Source: Amylibacter sp. IMCC11727
Lineage (GTDB): Bacteria > Pseudomonadota > Alphaproteobacteria > Rhodobacterales > Rhodobacteraceae
DNA: 64,000 bases
Direction: 5' to 3'
NCBI RefSeq assembly: GCF_029854195.1
Contig: NZ_CP122960.1
Span: 2,796,001-2,860,000 of the forward strand
Shown here: piece after piece, positions 36,201 through 44,632 of the stretch
How positions within the stretch are numbered: position 1 is the first letter of the stretch
Layout of the letters: each line of letters starts with the position of its first letter
Notes under the pieces: generated by a model
Database searches by the model: none
What the model saw: only the letters and a program-made list of their open reading frames with translations
Told to the model about the DNA's origin: nothing
Made by a program: the position numbers and the translations under genes

Positions 36201-36313
36201 GGCAGCTCTAACGTGATGTAAAGTAACGGAAATGTGGCCAATGTCACAGCCAACAACATCAGTTGGCTGCGTTTTGAGTGTTTCCAGATGAAGGCAAATA
36301 GGGTGGAATCCAT
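33242..36313 (-). CDS. ABC exporter-like protein with degenerate ATPase and cNMP-binding-like C-terminus
   Basis: A 1023-aa protein. Residues 1-310 form an ABC exporter membrane domain (about five to six helices). The nucleotide-binding domain is degenerate: the Walker A position reads AVKSSSESAS (379-388), the signature region GIGGTNLP (770-777) and the Walker B position DILILQSALS (795-804) without the Asp-Glu pair; His833 is retained. About 320 extra residues (450-770) separate the halves. Residues 880-1000 look like a cyclic-nucleotide-binding domain (HTVFRKDEPADAAYLCVSG, GRLIGDLAVI). ATP hydrolysis seems unlikely, so a sensor or structural role is inferred. The gene stands alone. Confidence 0.8.
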   Translation of the reverse strand: MDSTLFAFIWKHSKRSQLMLLAVTLATFPLLYITLELPKRIINDAIGGDGSPVSLLGYEFSQIQFLLLLCGGFLLSVLANGLLKMRLNTMKGVLAERLLRRFRFQLLSRMLRFPRPYFRKTSQGELVSMVTSEAEPMGGLMGDMLSQPVFQAGQMLTILTFLFAQSFWFGLASVALIPLQAWLIPKLQRQINLLNKSRIQEVRRLAADIGETAAGVSDIRVNGGLRFRLALFSNRLGALFGIRFQIYQKKFFMKFLNNFINQLTPFFFYSVGGFLAIQGQITVGALVAALAAYKDLSSPWKELLAYYNQTQDMALRWEVVTERFAPKTLVEDALFEGEPAQNPSLHGDIVLKNVTVRDESDHVILDDLNLTIPAGARVAVKSSSESASQAFADLLTREVIPYRGAVTIAGQPLNDLHQGVVGSRIGYAHSSPYMFDGTLGDNLMLPLKHNPQIQEDMRAEFNAWLEEAKRSGNSLDPLVATWVDPQQAGFESDEAIRDWWFQIVEAMGIDEFMVRRALRNRMNPETQPELAKLIVDLRPEIAQKLNAAGLMDVVHPFDPEKFNPVSPLGSNLMYALPVRFLQQTTLAASEGFLRVLRSEGLIEPLTEMSSSVVGNLIATFGSDGTDHPLFRRLNMEDALYQQLSDIHMKRIKLGNDGLSDEELSLLMTVPFAFSAEQIGPAFDEAFKERVLDIRKKSADHLVQELGGLFEKINPDKYIPVMSVLGNAIFGRISNMAGARDKKVEDIVVEVINAHGWRRQAAQSIFDLEMGIGGTNLPAVFRERAAISRAGIKKPDILILQSALSSHDADSRSKMRERIGDLMPDATKIFIEDHFNAPETYDMFIEIENGRIDGGRQNIDLRSDDMSRDDLNRKLAAVSKADLFKGIDLKNQRLLAYSAQWYNAKAGHTVFRKDEPADAAYLCVSGKAGLFWEVGSDAERLVTEINPGRLIGDLAVILDDVRVLDLIAIEDTVFLRIGASELNAVIENDASVAGSLLRAVGGHLNSAADSLRKAAEAGYRPDPD

Positions 36314-36451
36314 TCAGAACGTTCCAAAACCAAAATGTGAGAATACGACAGATAGGGTCGCGCGAATGTGCCCTAAAGACAAGGGCCAAACGATTGGGCG
36401 GCACGGGTCAATCAAGCAGAACTGTCAGAAACTTACCAAACCCCTAATCCA

Positions 36452-36500
36452 GACGCGTCTTACACGACGCGTTGTCTATGACGCGTGTTGTATGACGCGT
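36452..36500. repeat. four GACGCGT iterons with exact 14-bp phase
   Basis: GACGCGT occurs at 36452, 36466, 36480 and 36494, each 14 bp apart, with unrelated 7-bp spacers. The core ACGCGT is palindromic. The array lies about 140-190 bp upstream of the ABC-like gene and between the gapR terminator and that gene. The regular phase suggests cooperative binding of a regulator; it is too short for CRISPR. Confidence 0.85.
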
Positions 36501-36566
36501 CATGTTTCAGACTTTGTTAACTTTCGCGCGTTCGCCATCCATCGAACTGTGCCGGTTCAAACGAAA

Positions 36567-36595
36567 AAAGGGCGGCGCAAAGCCACCCTTTCAAT
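36567..36595 (-). terminator. gapR terminator
   Basis: On the minus strand AAAGGGTGGC/GCCGCCCTTT (one mismatch) is followed by a short T-run, 27 bp after the gapR stop. Confidence 0.7.
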
Positions 36596-36617
36596 CATCG
36601 TTCCAAAGGCACATGCC

Positions 36618-36911
36618 TCACATGCCAAGCGCTTCTTTATAGATTTCCAGAACCGCTTCTTCCTCTGAAATATCCGCAGGTTCGCGTTTGCGCAGAGCCA
36701 CAATTTTGCGCAGCACTTTCACATCGTATCCGCGCCCTTTGGCCTCTGCCATCACTTCTTTCTGCTGGTCTGCGATGTCTTTCTTTTCCGCGTCCAACCG
36801 CTCGTACCGTTCGACAAAGGCGCGCAATTCTCCTGCGGCCACGCGGTAAGACCCTTCGCCGGGGGCCGATGTTTGGCCAAAGCCCTGTGCATCATCCAAT
36901 ACGTCTTCCAT
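36618..36911 (-). CDS. gapR: GapR-type DUF2312 nucleoid protein
   Basis: A 97-aa protein containing the DUF2312 helix set (about 25-97): YRVAAGELRAFVERYERLD, KKDIADQQKEVMAEAKGRG and VLRKIVALRKREP. In Caulobacter GapR binds overtwisted AT-rich DNA and helps topoisomerases. Length and sequence fit the family. The extra N-terminal 20 residues are less conserved. It is a single gene with a terminator at 36567-36595. Confidence 0.93.
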   Translation of the reverse strand: MEDVLDDAQGFGQTSAPGEGSYRVAAGELRAFVERYERLDAEKKDIADQQKEVMAEAKGRGYDVKVLRKIVALRKREPADISEEEAVLEIYKEALGM

Positions 36912-37107
36912 TGCGGTCTCCTACCTGATTTCGAATCCTAGGCCCACTGCCTAACGTTCTGTGAAACCCACTACAAGGCTCGACGCTTCAGTTGCGCAAC
37001 AGAACGTGGGAAAACTGCATCCAGCGCAATTTTTCACAGAACCATACGTAAAGACTTGGCCCCGTCCAATCTTTCATGCTACCGCCAGCGAAACGACGGA
37101 GGTTCCC

Positions 37108-37320
37108 ATGTCTTGGCTTATTTATCCTGGCGCAATTGTCACCCTTTTGGGGCTGGCGGGCCTTGGCTATTGCATCAAAACGGCGATGGGTCTGCGCACG
37201 GCCAACCTTGACGATGATCAAATGACAGCGCAACTCCAACGGTTGGTGCCGATCAATCTTGGCTCCGTCTGCGTGGCCGCATTGGGGCTGATGATGGTGG
37301 TGATTGGCGTTTTGCTCTGA
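37108..37320 (+). CDS. small two-helix membrane protein
   Basis: A 70-aa protein with two transmembrane helices (about 2-25 and 47-70) and a short polar loop (NLDDDQMTAQLQRL). GGAGGT precedes the ATG at 37108. The function is unknown. It is divergent from gapR. Confidence 0.75.
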   Translation: MSWLIYPGAIVTLLGLAGLGYCIKTAMGLRTANLDDDQMTAQLQRLVPINLGSVCVAALGLMMVVIGVLL

Positions 37321-37393
37321 AGATTATTGCGCCACGCAAGGATTAAACGCCCTGCGCGGCACCATCACAGAGGACAGAAATCCGCGATCCACC

Positions 37394-38764
37394 TTAATAC
37401 GAATACTCGTCGTAAATCTTTGTCAAATCCCCGCCCCATTCGTCGCGGTATTTGTGAACCAATTCACAAGCGGGCGAATGACCGGTTTCCACAACTTCTT
37501 CCAACGCGTTCAGGAAGTGGGTTTCATCTGGAACCAAGCCGCCGTTGCCCGTTTTCGCACGCGCCGCCAGACCCGCCTTTGAAATTGCAACACATTCCCG
37601 TGCCACATCCATCATTTTGATGCCGTTCACTTCGGCAGATACCCCATCCACGCTGGCGGCAACGCGCAATTCTTCGCGCGTTTGAGCGTCCCAGCCGTTG
37701 CACAAATCCCATGCCGCATCGAGCGCGGTTTGATCGTACATCAACCCAACCCAGAACGCAGGCAAAGCACACAGACGCCGCCACGGACCACCATCCGCGC
37801 CGCGCATTTCCATGAATTTCTTGATCCGCACTTCGGGGAAACAGGTTGTCAGATGATCGCCCCAATCGCTTTGCGTTGGCATTTCACCAGGCAGTGCGGG
37901 CAATTCACCTTTCATAAAATCACGGAAGGACTGGCCCAGCGCATCCACATATTTCCCGTCGCGATAGACAAAATACATCGGCACATCGAGCGCATATTGA
38001 ACATACCGCTCAAAGCCCATGCCGTCTTCGAACACAAACGGCAGCATGCCCGTGCGCGCATCATCCAAGTTGCGCCAAATACGACTACGCCAGCTTTTGT
38101 GGCCATTTTCTTCGCCATTGAAAAAGGGCGAATTGGCAAACAAGGCCGTGGCCACAGGTTGCAACGCCAAACCCACACGAAACTTTTGCACCATGTCTGC
38201 TTCGGAAGCAAAGTCAAGGTTCACCTGCACCGTACAGGTGCGGCGCATCATCTGTTTGCCGTGCGTGCCAACGGTATCCATGTAGGCGTCCATCAGCTTA
38301 TAGCGCCCTTTGGGCATCAAGGGCATTTGCTCATGGGTCCAAATCGGCGCAGCGCCCAGACCGATAAAGCCCGCACCAATCTTATCAGCGATCTGTTGTA
38401 CCTCTTTCAGGTGCGAATTCACTTCGTCGCAGGTTTCATGGATGGTTTCGAGCGGCGCGCCAGACAGTTCCAACTGGCCACCAGGTTCTAGCGACACATT
38501 CGCGCCGTCCTTTACCAAACCAATGATTTTGCCGTCTTCTTCCACGGGGTCCCAACCAAACCCTTCGCGCAGCCCATCCAGCATCGCCTTGATCCCACAC
38601 GGTCCGTCATAGGGCAGCGGCATCAAGCCTGCTTTGTCATAGCCAAATTTTTCATGTTCCGTGCCAATGCGCCAATCGTCTTTGGGTTTGCACCCATCCG
38701 CCAAGTATTGCGCCAATTGATCATGATGTTCGATGGGGCCACCGCCCGACTGTGGAATGGACAT
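37394..38764 (-). CDS. gshA: glutamate-cysteine ligase
   Basis: A 456-aa protein catalysing the first step of glutathione synthesis from Glu, Cys and ATP. The sequence matches the alphaproteobacterial/plant-type ligase (GTEHEKFGYD, LEPGGQLELSGAP, MRRTCTVQVNLDF). GGAGAG lies just before the ATG at 38764. I see no disruption. It follows rsmE and two small membrane genes on the same strand after a 173-bp gap. Confidence 0.93.
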   Translation of the reverse strand: MSIPQSGGGPIEHHDQLAQYLADGCKPKDDWRIGTEHEKFGYDKAGLMPLPYDGPCGIKAMLDGLREGFGWDPVEEDGKIIGLVKDGANVSLEPGGQLELSGAPLETIHETCDEVNSHLKEVQQIADKIGAGFIGLGAAPIWTHEQMPLMPKGRYKLMDAYMDTVGTHGKQMMRRTCTVQVNLDFASEADMVQKFRVGLALQPVATALFANSPFFNGEENGHKSWRSRIWRNLDDARTGMLPFVFEDGMGFERYVQYALDVPMYFVYRDGKYVDALGQSFRDFMKGELPALPGEMPTQSDWGDHLTTCFPEVRIKKFMEMRGADGGPWRRLCALPAFWVGLMYDQTALDAAWDLCNGWDAQTREELRVAASVDGVSAEVNGIKMMDVARECVAISKAGLAARAKTGNGGLVPDETHFLNALEEVVETGHSPACELVHKYRDEWGGDLTKIYDEYSY

Positions 38765-38937
38765 CGCGTCTCTCCAAATTGCTGGGCGTTTTTTCAACGC
38801 CTCGCGTGATTGTTTTGCTTAACTTCGCAAGGTCCAAAGACAGCACCCGCGAAATTATCGTTAGCCCAGAGGTGAAACGGATGGCGCGGGGTGTCAAGGC
38901 ACGATGCGAAACCCATCAGGACCATTATAAGAAAACA

Positions 38938-39411
38938 TTACGGCTTGGCGCGCCAATCTATCTGCCAAACCCGCCGTGTCAGCCATAAAAACGCACCACC
39001 CCCAGCAAGGCACAGCGCAGGGGTCAGCACGGGGTGAAACATCAGTTCCATAAAGGCTTCGGGAAAACGCCACGTTGCCCCAAATTCGATTTGGTAATTC
39101 GTGGCCGTGCTATTGCCCCCAAGACCATAGAGACAAACAAACCCAATCCCCAACATCCAATGACACAGTGGCGTGCGGTAAAACACAAGCGTCACGAGAG
39201 CGAGCACGATCCCATCAAGGACACCCCCAAACAATTGAAACGCAATCATGCTCGGGATTGTCAGATATCCATTGAGCAAATACCGATCCCGCTCCCCTGT
39301 CAGAAATCCCCATCCATAGCCAAAGGTAATCAATTCGTGAACAAAGCCGATCACAGGCAGTGTTATCAGGGCGCACAAAAACACCCAACCTGCTGCCTTA
39401 AACCGTTTCAA
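38938..39411 (-). CDS. membrane protein of unknown function
   Basis: A 157-aa protein with about four transmembrane helices. It starts at a TTG (39411) that overlaps the stop of the preceding gene (TTGA), so it is translationally coupled. I recognise no family. Confidence 0.7.
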   Translation of the reverse strand: MKRFKAAGWVFLCALITLPVIGFVHELITFGYGWGFLTGERDRYLLNGYLTIPSMIAFQLFGGVLDGIVLALVTLVFYRTPLCHWMLGIGFVCLYGLGGNSTATNYQIEFGATWRFPEAFMELMFHPVLTPALCLAGGGAFLWLTRRVWQIDWRAKP

Positions 39412-39941
39412 TGCAAAACTCGCTTTTCCCAGATCAAGAAGCGCGCATTGTCTGTGCTGGCCATCGCCCGCACCGCCATTTCATAATCAACGCCTTTCAG
39501 TGCGGCAAACGCATCAAATAACAATTCGCTGCCTTTGGCGCTGGCGGGAATGGCGATGGGTTCACCACCGCGATGGGACAGCACCCAGAACACATCGTCT
39601 TCGAACGGACCGCGATCGTTCGTGACAATTTCCAGTTTCGTCAAATCTTCGAGCGACACATAGGCCTCACCTTCTGGGGCAAGGTATCCCACCTCACGCT
39701 CTGTTACTTCGACCACGCCAACAGCTTTTTGTGGTTTGTACATTTTCGCGCGCAGTATGGACCAAAACATCAGCCCTGCGAACAATGCCGCGATCATACC
39801 GCCCAGAAAGGTCTGCGTCACACTTTCACGTTCCAGCCCGACACCGATCAACCGCACCCCCCAAAGGATCAGCAAACCGCAAACAATCACTTCGCGCCAA
39901 CGCCACAATCCTTCGCGCACTTCGGGTCTGATGAAATTCAT
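39408..39941 (-). CDS. two-helix membrane protein with soluble C-terminal domain
   Basis: A 177-aa protein with two N-terminal transmembrane helices (about 17-34 and 45-63) and a cytosolic beta-rich domain (about 75-177; VEVTEREVGYLAPEG). The ATG at 39941 overlaps the rsmE stop by 4 bp. Function is unknown; it resembles small PH-like membrane proteins. Confidence 0.75.
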   Translation of the reverse strand: MNFIRPEVREGLWRWREVIVCGLLILWGVRLIGVGLERESVTQTFLGGMIAALFAGLMFWSILRAKMYKPQKAVGVVEVTEREVGYLAPEGEAYVSLEDLTKLEIVTNDRGPFEDDVFWVLSHRGGEPIAIPASAKGSELLFDAFAALKGVDYEMAVRAMASTDNARFLIWEKRVLH

Positions 39942-40666
39942 CGCCAGTCTCCCAAAGCGTCCTGCCACAGTGCAAGGGCCGCCACCGCCGCCGTATCCGC
40001 GCGTAAAATACGCGGGCCGAGGCTTACGGAATGCACACCGTCCATGCCGCGCAGTTTTTCTACCTCGGCAGGGGAAAACCCGCCTTCCGGTCCGATCAAG
40101 ATCGCCCATGGGCCTGCACCCAGCGCCGCCAAATCAGTTGCCGCTTCGCCAACCCGCGTTTCATCGCAAAACAATAATTTTCGCTCCGTCGGCCACTCCG
40201 CCAACACACGATCAAGCTTCACCAAATCCACAACCTCTGGCACAAAGGTTCCGCCGCATTGCTCTGCTGCTTCCACGGCATGGGCCTGCAACCGATCCTG
40301 TTTCAGCCGATCCGATTGCGTGTAGTCTGTTGATACGGGGCAAATCCGTGCCACGCCCATCTCGGCTGCTTTTTCCACGATGAAATCGGTGCGTGCCTTT
40401 TTGATGGGCGCAAACAACAGCCACAGATCGGGCGGCATCTGCAATGGCTTTGATTGTTCAACACAAGTCAGTATTCCATTGCGCTTGTTTGCAACGGTGA
40501 CATCGGCAAGGAACTCCCCATCGCGCCCATTAAACAGCGCCACGTGCGCACCCTCTTTCAGGCGCATCACCCCAAAAAGGTAATGCGCTTGATCCCGCGA
40601 CACCGCGACCGCTTGCCCCTTGGCCAAGTCCGCGTCTACAAAGAGCCTGATTTTCGCTTGTTTCAT
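39938..40666 (-). CDS. rsmE: 16S rRNA (uracil1498-N3)-methyltransferase
   Basis: A 242-aa SPOUT methyltransferase. N-terminal PUA-like region (HYLFGVMRLKEGAHVALFNG) and C-terminal knot motifs GPEGGFSPAEVE and LGPRILRADTAAVAAL support RsmE. I chose the ATG at 40666, which begins MKQAKIRLFVDADLAKGQAV. The start lies only 11 bp from the divergent ubiA start. Confidence 0.93.
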   Translation of the reverse strand: MKQAKIRLFVDADLAKGQAVAVSRDQAHYLFGVMRLKEGAHVALFNGRDGEFLADVTVANKRNGILTCVEQSKPLQMPPDLWLLFAPIKKARTDFIVEKAAEMGVARICPVSTDYTQSDRLKQDRLQAHAVEAAEQCGGTFVPEVVDLVKLDRVLAEWPTERKLLFCDETRVGEAATDLAALGAGPWAILIGPEGGFSPAEVEKLRGMDGVHSVSLGPRILRADTAAVAALALWQDALGDWR

Positions 40667-40677
40667 GGCCGCACCAT

Positions 40678-41673
40678 ATGACCGATCAAAACCAGACACC
40701 AGACCTGCCGAACGCTGATGGCGGACGGGTTGCAGATGCCACTGATCTAAACTGGGTGGATCGTTTTTGCCCATTGTGGTCGCGCCCGTATTTGCGGCTC
40801 AGTCGTGCGGATCGTCCAGCGGGCACATGGTTGCTGCTGATCCCATGTTGGTGGGGGCTGCTGCTGGCCATTCTGATTGATCCAGCAGGTTTGCAGCCCG
40901 TGGACGGGTGGATCGCAGTGGGCTTTGCCATTGGTGCGTTTCTGATGCGCGGTGCGGGATGCACATGGAACGATATTTCGGATCGCCACATTGATGCACA
41001 GGTGGAACGTACGCGTTCGCGTCCGTTGCCATCGGGTCAGGTCAGTACGAAACAAGCGCTCGTTTGGATGATCATTCAAACGCTGTTGGCCGCTTGTATC
41101 CTGTTTACATTTAACTGGTTTACCATTGCTCTGGGTATCCTCGCGCTGGTGCCTGTTGCGATTTACCCTTTTGCAAAACGATTTACATGGTGGCCCCAAG
41201 TGTTTCTGGGCCTCGCCTTTAATTGGGGGGCTATGCTTGCATGGGCCGCGCATTCGGGCTCTTTATCGCTTACGCCCATTCTGTTGTATTTTGCAGGCAT
41301 TGCATGGACCCTGTTTTACGACACGATCTACGCCCACCAAGACATTGAAGATGATGCTTTGATCGGGGTGAAATCCACTGCGCGACTTTTTGCCGAGAAC
41401 ACGCCGCGCTGGCTGTTTGTTTTTCAAGTCGTCGCCATGACCTTGATGTTGATTGCGGTATTTACGCCTGCCGCCGTGGCACAATTGATGGCAAATCCCA
41501 TTGTTTTCATACTCGTATTCGTTGGCATCTGGGGCTTTGGTGCGCATCTAACACTGCAATTGCGCAAGCTCGATATCTCGGACCCGCGCAACTGTATGCA
41601 CCTGTTTCGCTCCAACCGCGAAGCAGGTCTGATCCCCATCGTGTTTTGGGCGCTGGCAATTCTGATTGGCTAA
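40678..41673 (+). CDS. ubiA: 4-hydroxybenzoate polyprenyltransferase
   Basis: A 331-aa UbiA-family integral membrane prenyltransferase for ubiquinone synthesis. Both Asp-rich motifs are present: NDISDRHIDAQVERTRSRP (about 100-118) and DTIYAHQDIEDD (about 218-229). About eight transmembrane helices. The ATG at 40678 is 11 bp from the rsmE start on the other strand, so promoters must lie inside coding sequence or transcripts are nearly leaderless. Confidence 0.93.
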   Translation: MTDQNQTPDLPNADGGRVADATDLNWVDRFCPLWSRPYLRLSRADRPAGTWLLLIPCWWGLLLAILIDPAGLQPVDGWIAVGFAIGAFLMRGAGCTWNDISDRHIDAQVERTRSRPLPSGQVSTKQALVWMIIQTLLAACILFTFNWFTIALGILALVPVAIYPFAKRFTWWPQVFLGLAFNWGAMLAWAAHSGSLSLTPILLYFAGIAWTLFYDTIYAHQDIEDDALIGVKSTARLFAENTPRWLFVFQVVAMTLMLIAVFTPAAVAQLMANPIVFILVFVGIWGFGAHLTLQLRKLDISDPRNCMHLFRSNREAGLIPIVFWALAILIG

Positions 41674-41733
41674 CTTGATCCCACCCCACTGATCAACTAC
41701 ACCGAACCAAGACACATTCGCCCGAGGACGTTA

Positions 41734-43599
41734 ATGCACCGCACTGCCCTTCTGTTTTCAGCAATTAGCTTTGTTCTGATTGCGGCGGCGTCCTTTTTCT
41801 TGGCCAGTCGCGCGGTGGAATACATCGAAAACGCCACACAAGAATCCGTTGATAAGGCGCTGCTTGCCTCTGGCCAAAACTGGGCCACAACCCGTGCGGA
41901 TGGGCTGGTGGTACACCTTACAGGGCTTGCCCCAGACGAAGCTGCCCGTTTGCAAGCGCTTGAAATCATGGGGCAAGTGATCGACACGAACCGCATTTCA
42001 GATCGCACAACCGTCTTGCAATCCTCTGAAATCGTTGAGCCGCGTTTCTCGCTCGAAGTGCTGCGCAACCTTGATCGCATCTCTCTGATCGGGTTGATCC
42101 CTGAACGGGTCGGTCGTACCTTTATTCTGGATCGCGCCGCGAAAATTGCGGACGGTGGCACAGTTACCGATATGCTCGAAAGCACGGAGCATCGCGTGCC
42201 TTCGGGCTGGGCGCGAAACTTGGATTTCGGATTGCAAAGCCTCGAACGGTTGCCACGCTCCAAAATCTCGATCACGCCCGATGCAGTTCGCGTTACTGCC
42301 GTTACGGAATCCCCAGAAGAACAAGCCGAGGTCGAAAAGGCCTTGCTTGCGGCCAAGCCCGAAGGGTTAAAGCTGATTATGGATATCTCTGCACCGCGAC
42401 CCGTTATTGCGCCATTCCGCTTTCGTATGCGGGTCACAGATAGTTCGGTCGAATTGCAGGCCTGTTCTGCGGACACACGGGCATCACGCGATCGCATCTT
42501 GCGCGCTGTGCGCAAGGCTGGCGGTGAGCAAAAGCTGATCTGCGATATTGGTCTTGGGGTGCCGACATCCGAATGGGATCAAGCCATTATTCAAGCGATC
42601 CAATCTCTTACCCAATTGGGGGGCGGCACGCTCGACGTGACCGACAGCGACATTTCCTTGGTGGCCAATGACAAAGCGTCCCAAACACAGTTTGACACCA
42701 TCGTTGGCGCATTGGAAAGCACCCTGCCAGAGTTGTTTTCATTGCAGGCGGTTCTTCCCCCGAAAATCGCCACGGACGGGTCGCAGGCCGCAGCCGAAAC
42801 GCCCGAGTTTATTGCCACGCGCAGCCCAGAGGGGCTCATCCAATTGCGGGGCCGCATCCAAAGCCAGCAAGCCAAAGAAAGCGTTGGGGTGTTTGCCCAA
42901 GCCTTGTTCGGGGCTGACTCTGTCGATAACAAAACCCGCATTGATCCCGAATTGCCCGATGGCTGGCCCAAACGCGTTTTTGCGGGGCTCGAAGGCTTGG
43001 CAGAATTGCGTCATGGTGCGGTGATTGTGCAACCCGAAGAAGTGTCCATTCGCGGCATCAGCGCCAAGCCTGATATCACCACCATCGTGTCCAAATTGTT
43101 CGCCGTGCGGTTGGGGTCTGGGGATGAGTACAAAATCAATGTGCAGCACGACCCAAAGCTGATCGAAAAAGACAATCCGCTGGATGCGCGTCAGTGCGAA
43201 GCCCAGATCAACGCAGTGCTGGGCGAACAGCAAATTGCGTTTGCTCCGGGGTCTTCAACCATCGAAGCATCAAGCCAAGGGGTGCTCGATGCCATTGCCG
43301 ACATCCTGCGTGAATGCCCTGACACCGCTTTTGAAATCGAAGGCCACACCGACAGCCAAGGCCGCGATGAGATGAACCTCTCGCTCAGCCAGCAACGCGC
43401 CGATGCGGTTCTGTCTGGCCTCTTGGCCCGTCGCATTTTGATTTCAGGGCTGACCGCAAAAGGATTTGGTGAAACCCAACCTTTGGCCGACAATGACACA
43501 GAGGAAGGACGCGCCGCCAACCGCCGCATCGCGTTCCGACTTGTGACCGAAGAAACCACCACCACGACTGACCCCGAGGAAGATACATCCGATGAATAG
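41734..43599 (+). CDS. OmpA-family protein with BON-like repeats
   Basis: A 621-aa protein with an N-terminal signal/anchor helix, several BON-like alpha/beta repeats through residues about 40-480, and a C-terminal OmpA peptidoglycan-binding domain (about 490-610; FEIEGHTDSQGRDEMNLSLSQ, AANRRIAFRL). The family predicts attachment to peptidoglycan at the inner face of the envelope. It ends in an acidic Thr/Glu tail. The next gene starts inside its last codons. Confidence 0.85.
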   Translation: MHRTALLFSAISFVLIAAASFFLASRAVEYIENATQESVDKALLASGQNWATTRADGLVVHLTGLAPDEAARLQALEIMGQVIDTNRISDRTTVLQSSEIVEPRFSLEVLRNLDRISLIGLIPERVGRTFILDRAAKIADGGTVTDMLESTEHRVPSGWARNLDFGLQSLERLPRSKISITPDAVRVTAVTESPEEQAEVEKALLAAKPEGLKLIMDISAPRPVIAPFRFRMRVTDSSVELQACSADTRASRDRILRAVRKAGGEQKLICDIGLGVPTSEWDQAIIQAIQSLTQLGGGTLDVTDSDISLVANDKASQTQFDTIVGALESTLPELFSLQAVLPPKIATDGSQAAAETPEFIATRSPEGLIQLRGRIQSQQAKESVGVFAQALFGADSVDNKTRIDPELPDGWPKRVFAGLEGLAELRHGAVIVQPEEVSIRGISAKPDITTIVSKLFAVRLGSGDEYKINVQHDPKLIEKDNPLDARQCEAQINAVLGEQQIAFAPGSSTIEASSQGVLDAIADILRECPDTAFEIEGHTDSQGRDEMNLSLSQQRADAVLSGLLARRILISGLTAKGFGETQPLADNDTEEGRAANRRIAFRLVTEETTTTTDPEEDTSDE

Positions 43600-43933
43600 A
43601 ACCGAGCTGATCGTTATCATCGCCATCACTCTTTTTCTGACTTTTTTGGCAGGGTGGTTGCTGCGCTGGGCCTATGGCCGTTTGAACAGCGTCAACTCGG
43701 TTAATATTACCGAAATTGACGATCTGGCCCACCGTCTGCACGAAGCAGAAGAAGCCCGCGATCAGGCTATGACATACATCCAGCAGCGCGAATTCGAACT
43801 GACCAATCAGCTGACCCAGTCAGAGGCCGAATTGACCGCAGCGATGGAAGGCTTGGGTGCCGCACGGCGCGAAGCGGGGGAATTGCAGGCGCAATTAGAC
43901 GCCTTTCATGCTCAAGGCACAAGCACCAGTTAA
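43592..43933 (+). CDS. small membrane-anchored coiled-coil protein
   Basis: A 113-aa protein with an N-terminal transmembrane helix (about 5-27) and a long charged coiled-coil (about 48-108). It overlaps the OmpA/BON gene by 8 bp, so the two are coupled and may work together. Family unknown. Confidence 0.8.
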   Translation: MNRTELIVIIAITLFLTFLAGWLLRWAYGRLNSVNSVNITEIDDLAHRLHEAEEARDQAMTYIQQREFELTNQLTQSEAELTAAMEGLGAARREAGELQAQLDAFHAQGTSTS

Positions 43934-43938
43934 GCTGC

Positions 43939-44379
43939 CTACCAGCGTTTTAACGCGGCCTCGTCTGTGTCTTTTGCATCGACCCATTCGGCCCCTTTAA
44001 CGCCTGTTTCTTTTTTCCAAAACGGGGCGCGGGATTTCAGAAAATCCATCAGGAAATCTGCCGCTTCGAATGCTGCTTTGCGATGGGGTGATGCGGCGGC
44101 CACCATCATGATCTGTTCACCTGGCTTCAGCGGGCCATAGCGATGCACAATCAACGTGGCATTCAAATCCCACCGCTTGTGCGCCTCGGCTTCTATCTCG
44201 GCCAGTGCGGCCTCTGTCATGCCTGGATAATGCTCCAGCTCCAGTTCTTGCAGATCGCCCGTATCGTCGCGCACCAACCCAGAAAAGCTGACCAATGCGC
44301 CAATATCCGTACGCCCTTCGCGCAGCGCGCGCAGTTCAGACCCAAGATCAAAATCTTCGCGTTGCACCCGAACGGCCAT
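43939..44379 (-). CDS. moaE: molybdopterin synthase catalytic subunit
   Basis: A 146-aa MoaE. The conserved APFWKKE and GAEWVDAK segments near the C-terminus carry the catalytic lysines. With MoaD it inserts sulfur to make molybdopterin. It starts 1 bp after the moaD stop and converges with the coiled-coil gene. Confidence 0.93.
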   Translation of the reverse strand: MAVRVQREDFDLGSELRALREGRTDIGALVSFSGLVRDDTGDLQELELEHYPGMTEAALAEIEAEAHKRWDLNATLIVHRYGPLKPGEQIMMVAAASPHRKAAFEAADFLMDFLKSRAPFWKKETGVKGAEWVDAKDTDEAALKRW

Positions 44380-44380
44380 A

Positions 44381-44632
44381 TCAACCGCCTGTCATTGGGG
44401 GGAAAAACGCCAACTCGCGCACGTCTTTCAAAGGCGCGTCAAAGTCGGCCAAGACTTGATCCACCGCCACGCGCACCACGGTTAAATCGCTAAACGCCAG
44501 ATCGTATCTGTCTTCGCGTGCGCGCAGTTCGGCAACCAATTCACCAACCGTACTGGCGGTCGTTTCCACCGTTTCGCGCGGCAATCCGATACGTTCACGC
44601 ACCCATGCGAAATAAACAACATCCAGTTTCAC
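44381..44632 (-). CDS. moaD: molybdopterin synthase sulfur carrier subunit
   Basis: An 83-aa ubiquitin-like protein ending in the Gly-Gly that is thiocarboxylated (FFPPMTGG). It starts at GTG (44632), overlapping the pgsA stop by 4 bp (GTGA). Order pgsA-moaD-moaE indicates a coupled operon. Confidence 0.92.
   Translation of the reverse strand: MKLDVVYFAWVRERIGLPRETVETTASTVGELVAELRAREDRYDLAFSDLTVVRVAVDQVLADFDAPLKDVRELAFFPPMTGG

Noticed and set aside
33242..36313. Pseudogene
   Set aside because: The frame is intact over 1023 codons and both outer domains are well formed, so loss of Walker residues is more likely a functional change.
36452..36500. Mini-CRISPR
   Set aside because: A 7-bp repeat with 7-bp spacers is far below CRISPR dimensions, and no cas genes are present.
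41697..42515. 272-aa open frame antisense to the OmpA/BON gene
   Set aside because: It lies fully inside a well-supported gene, has no ribosome binding site, and is rich in Ser/Arg/Thr as expected for a shadow.
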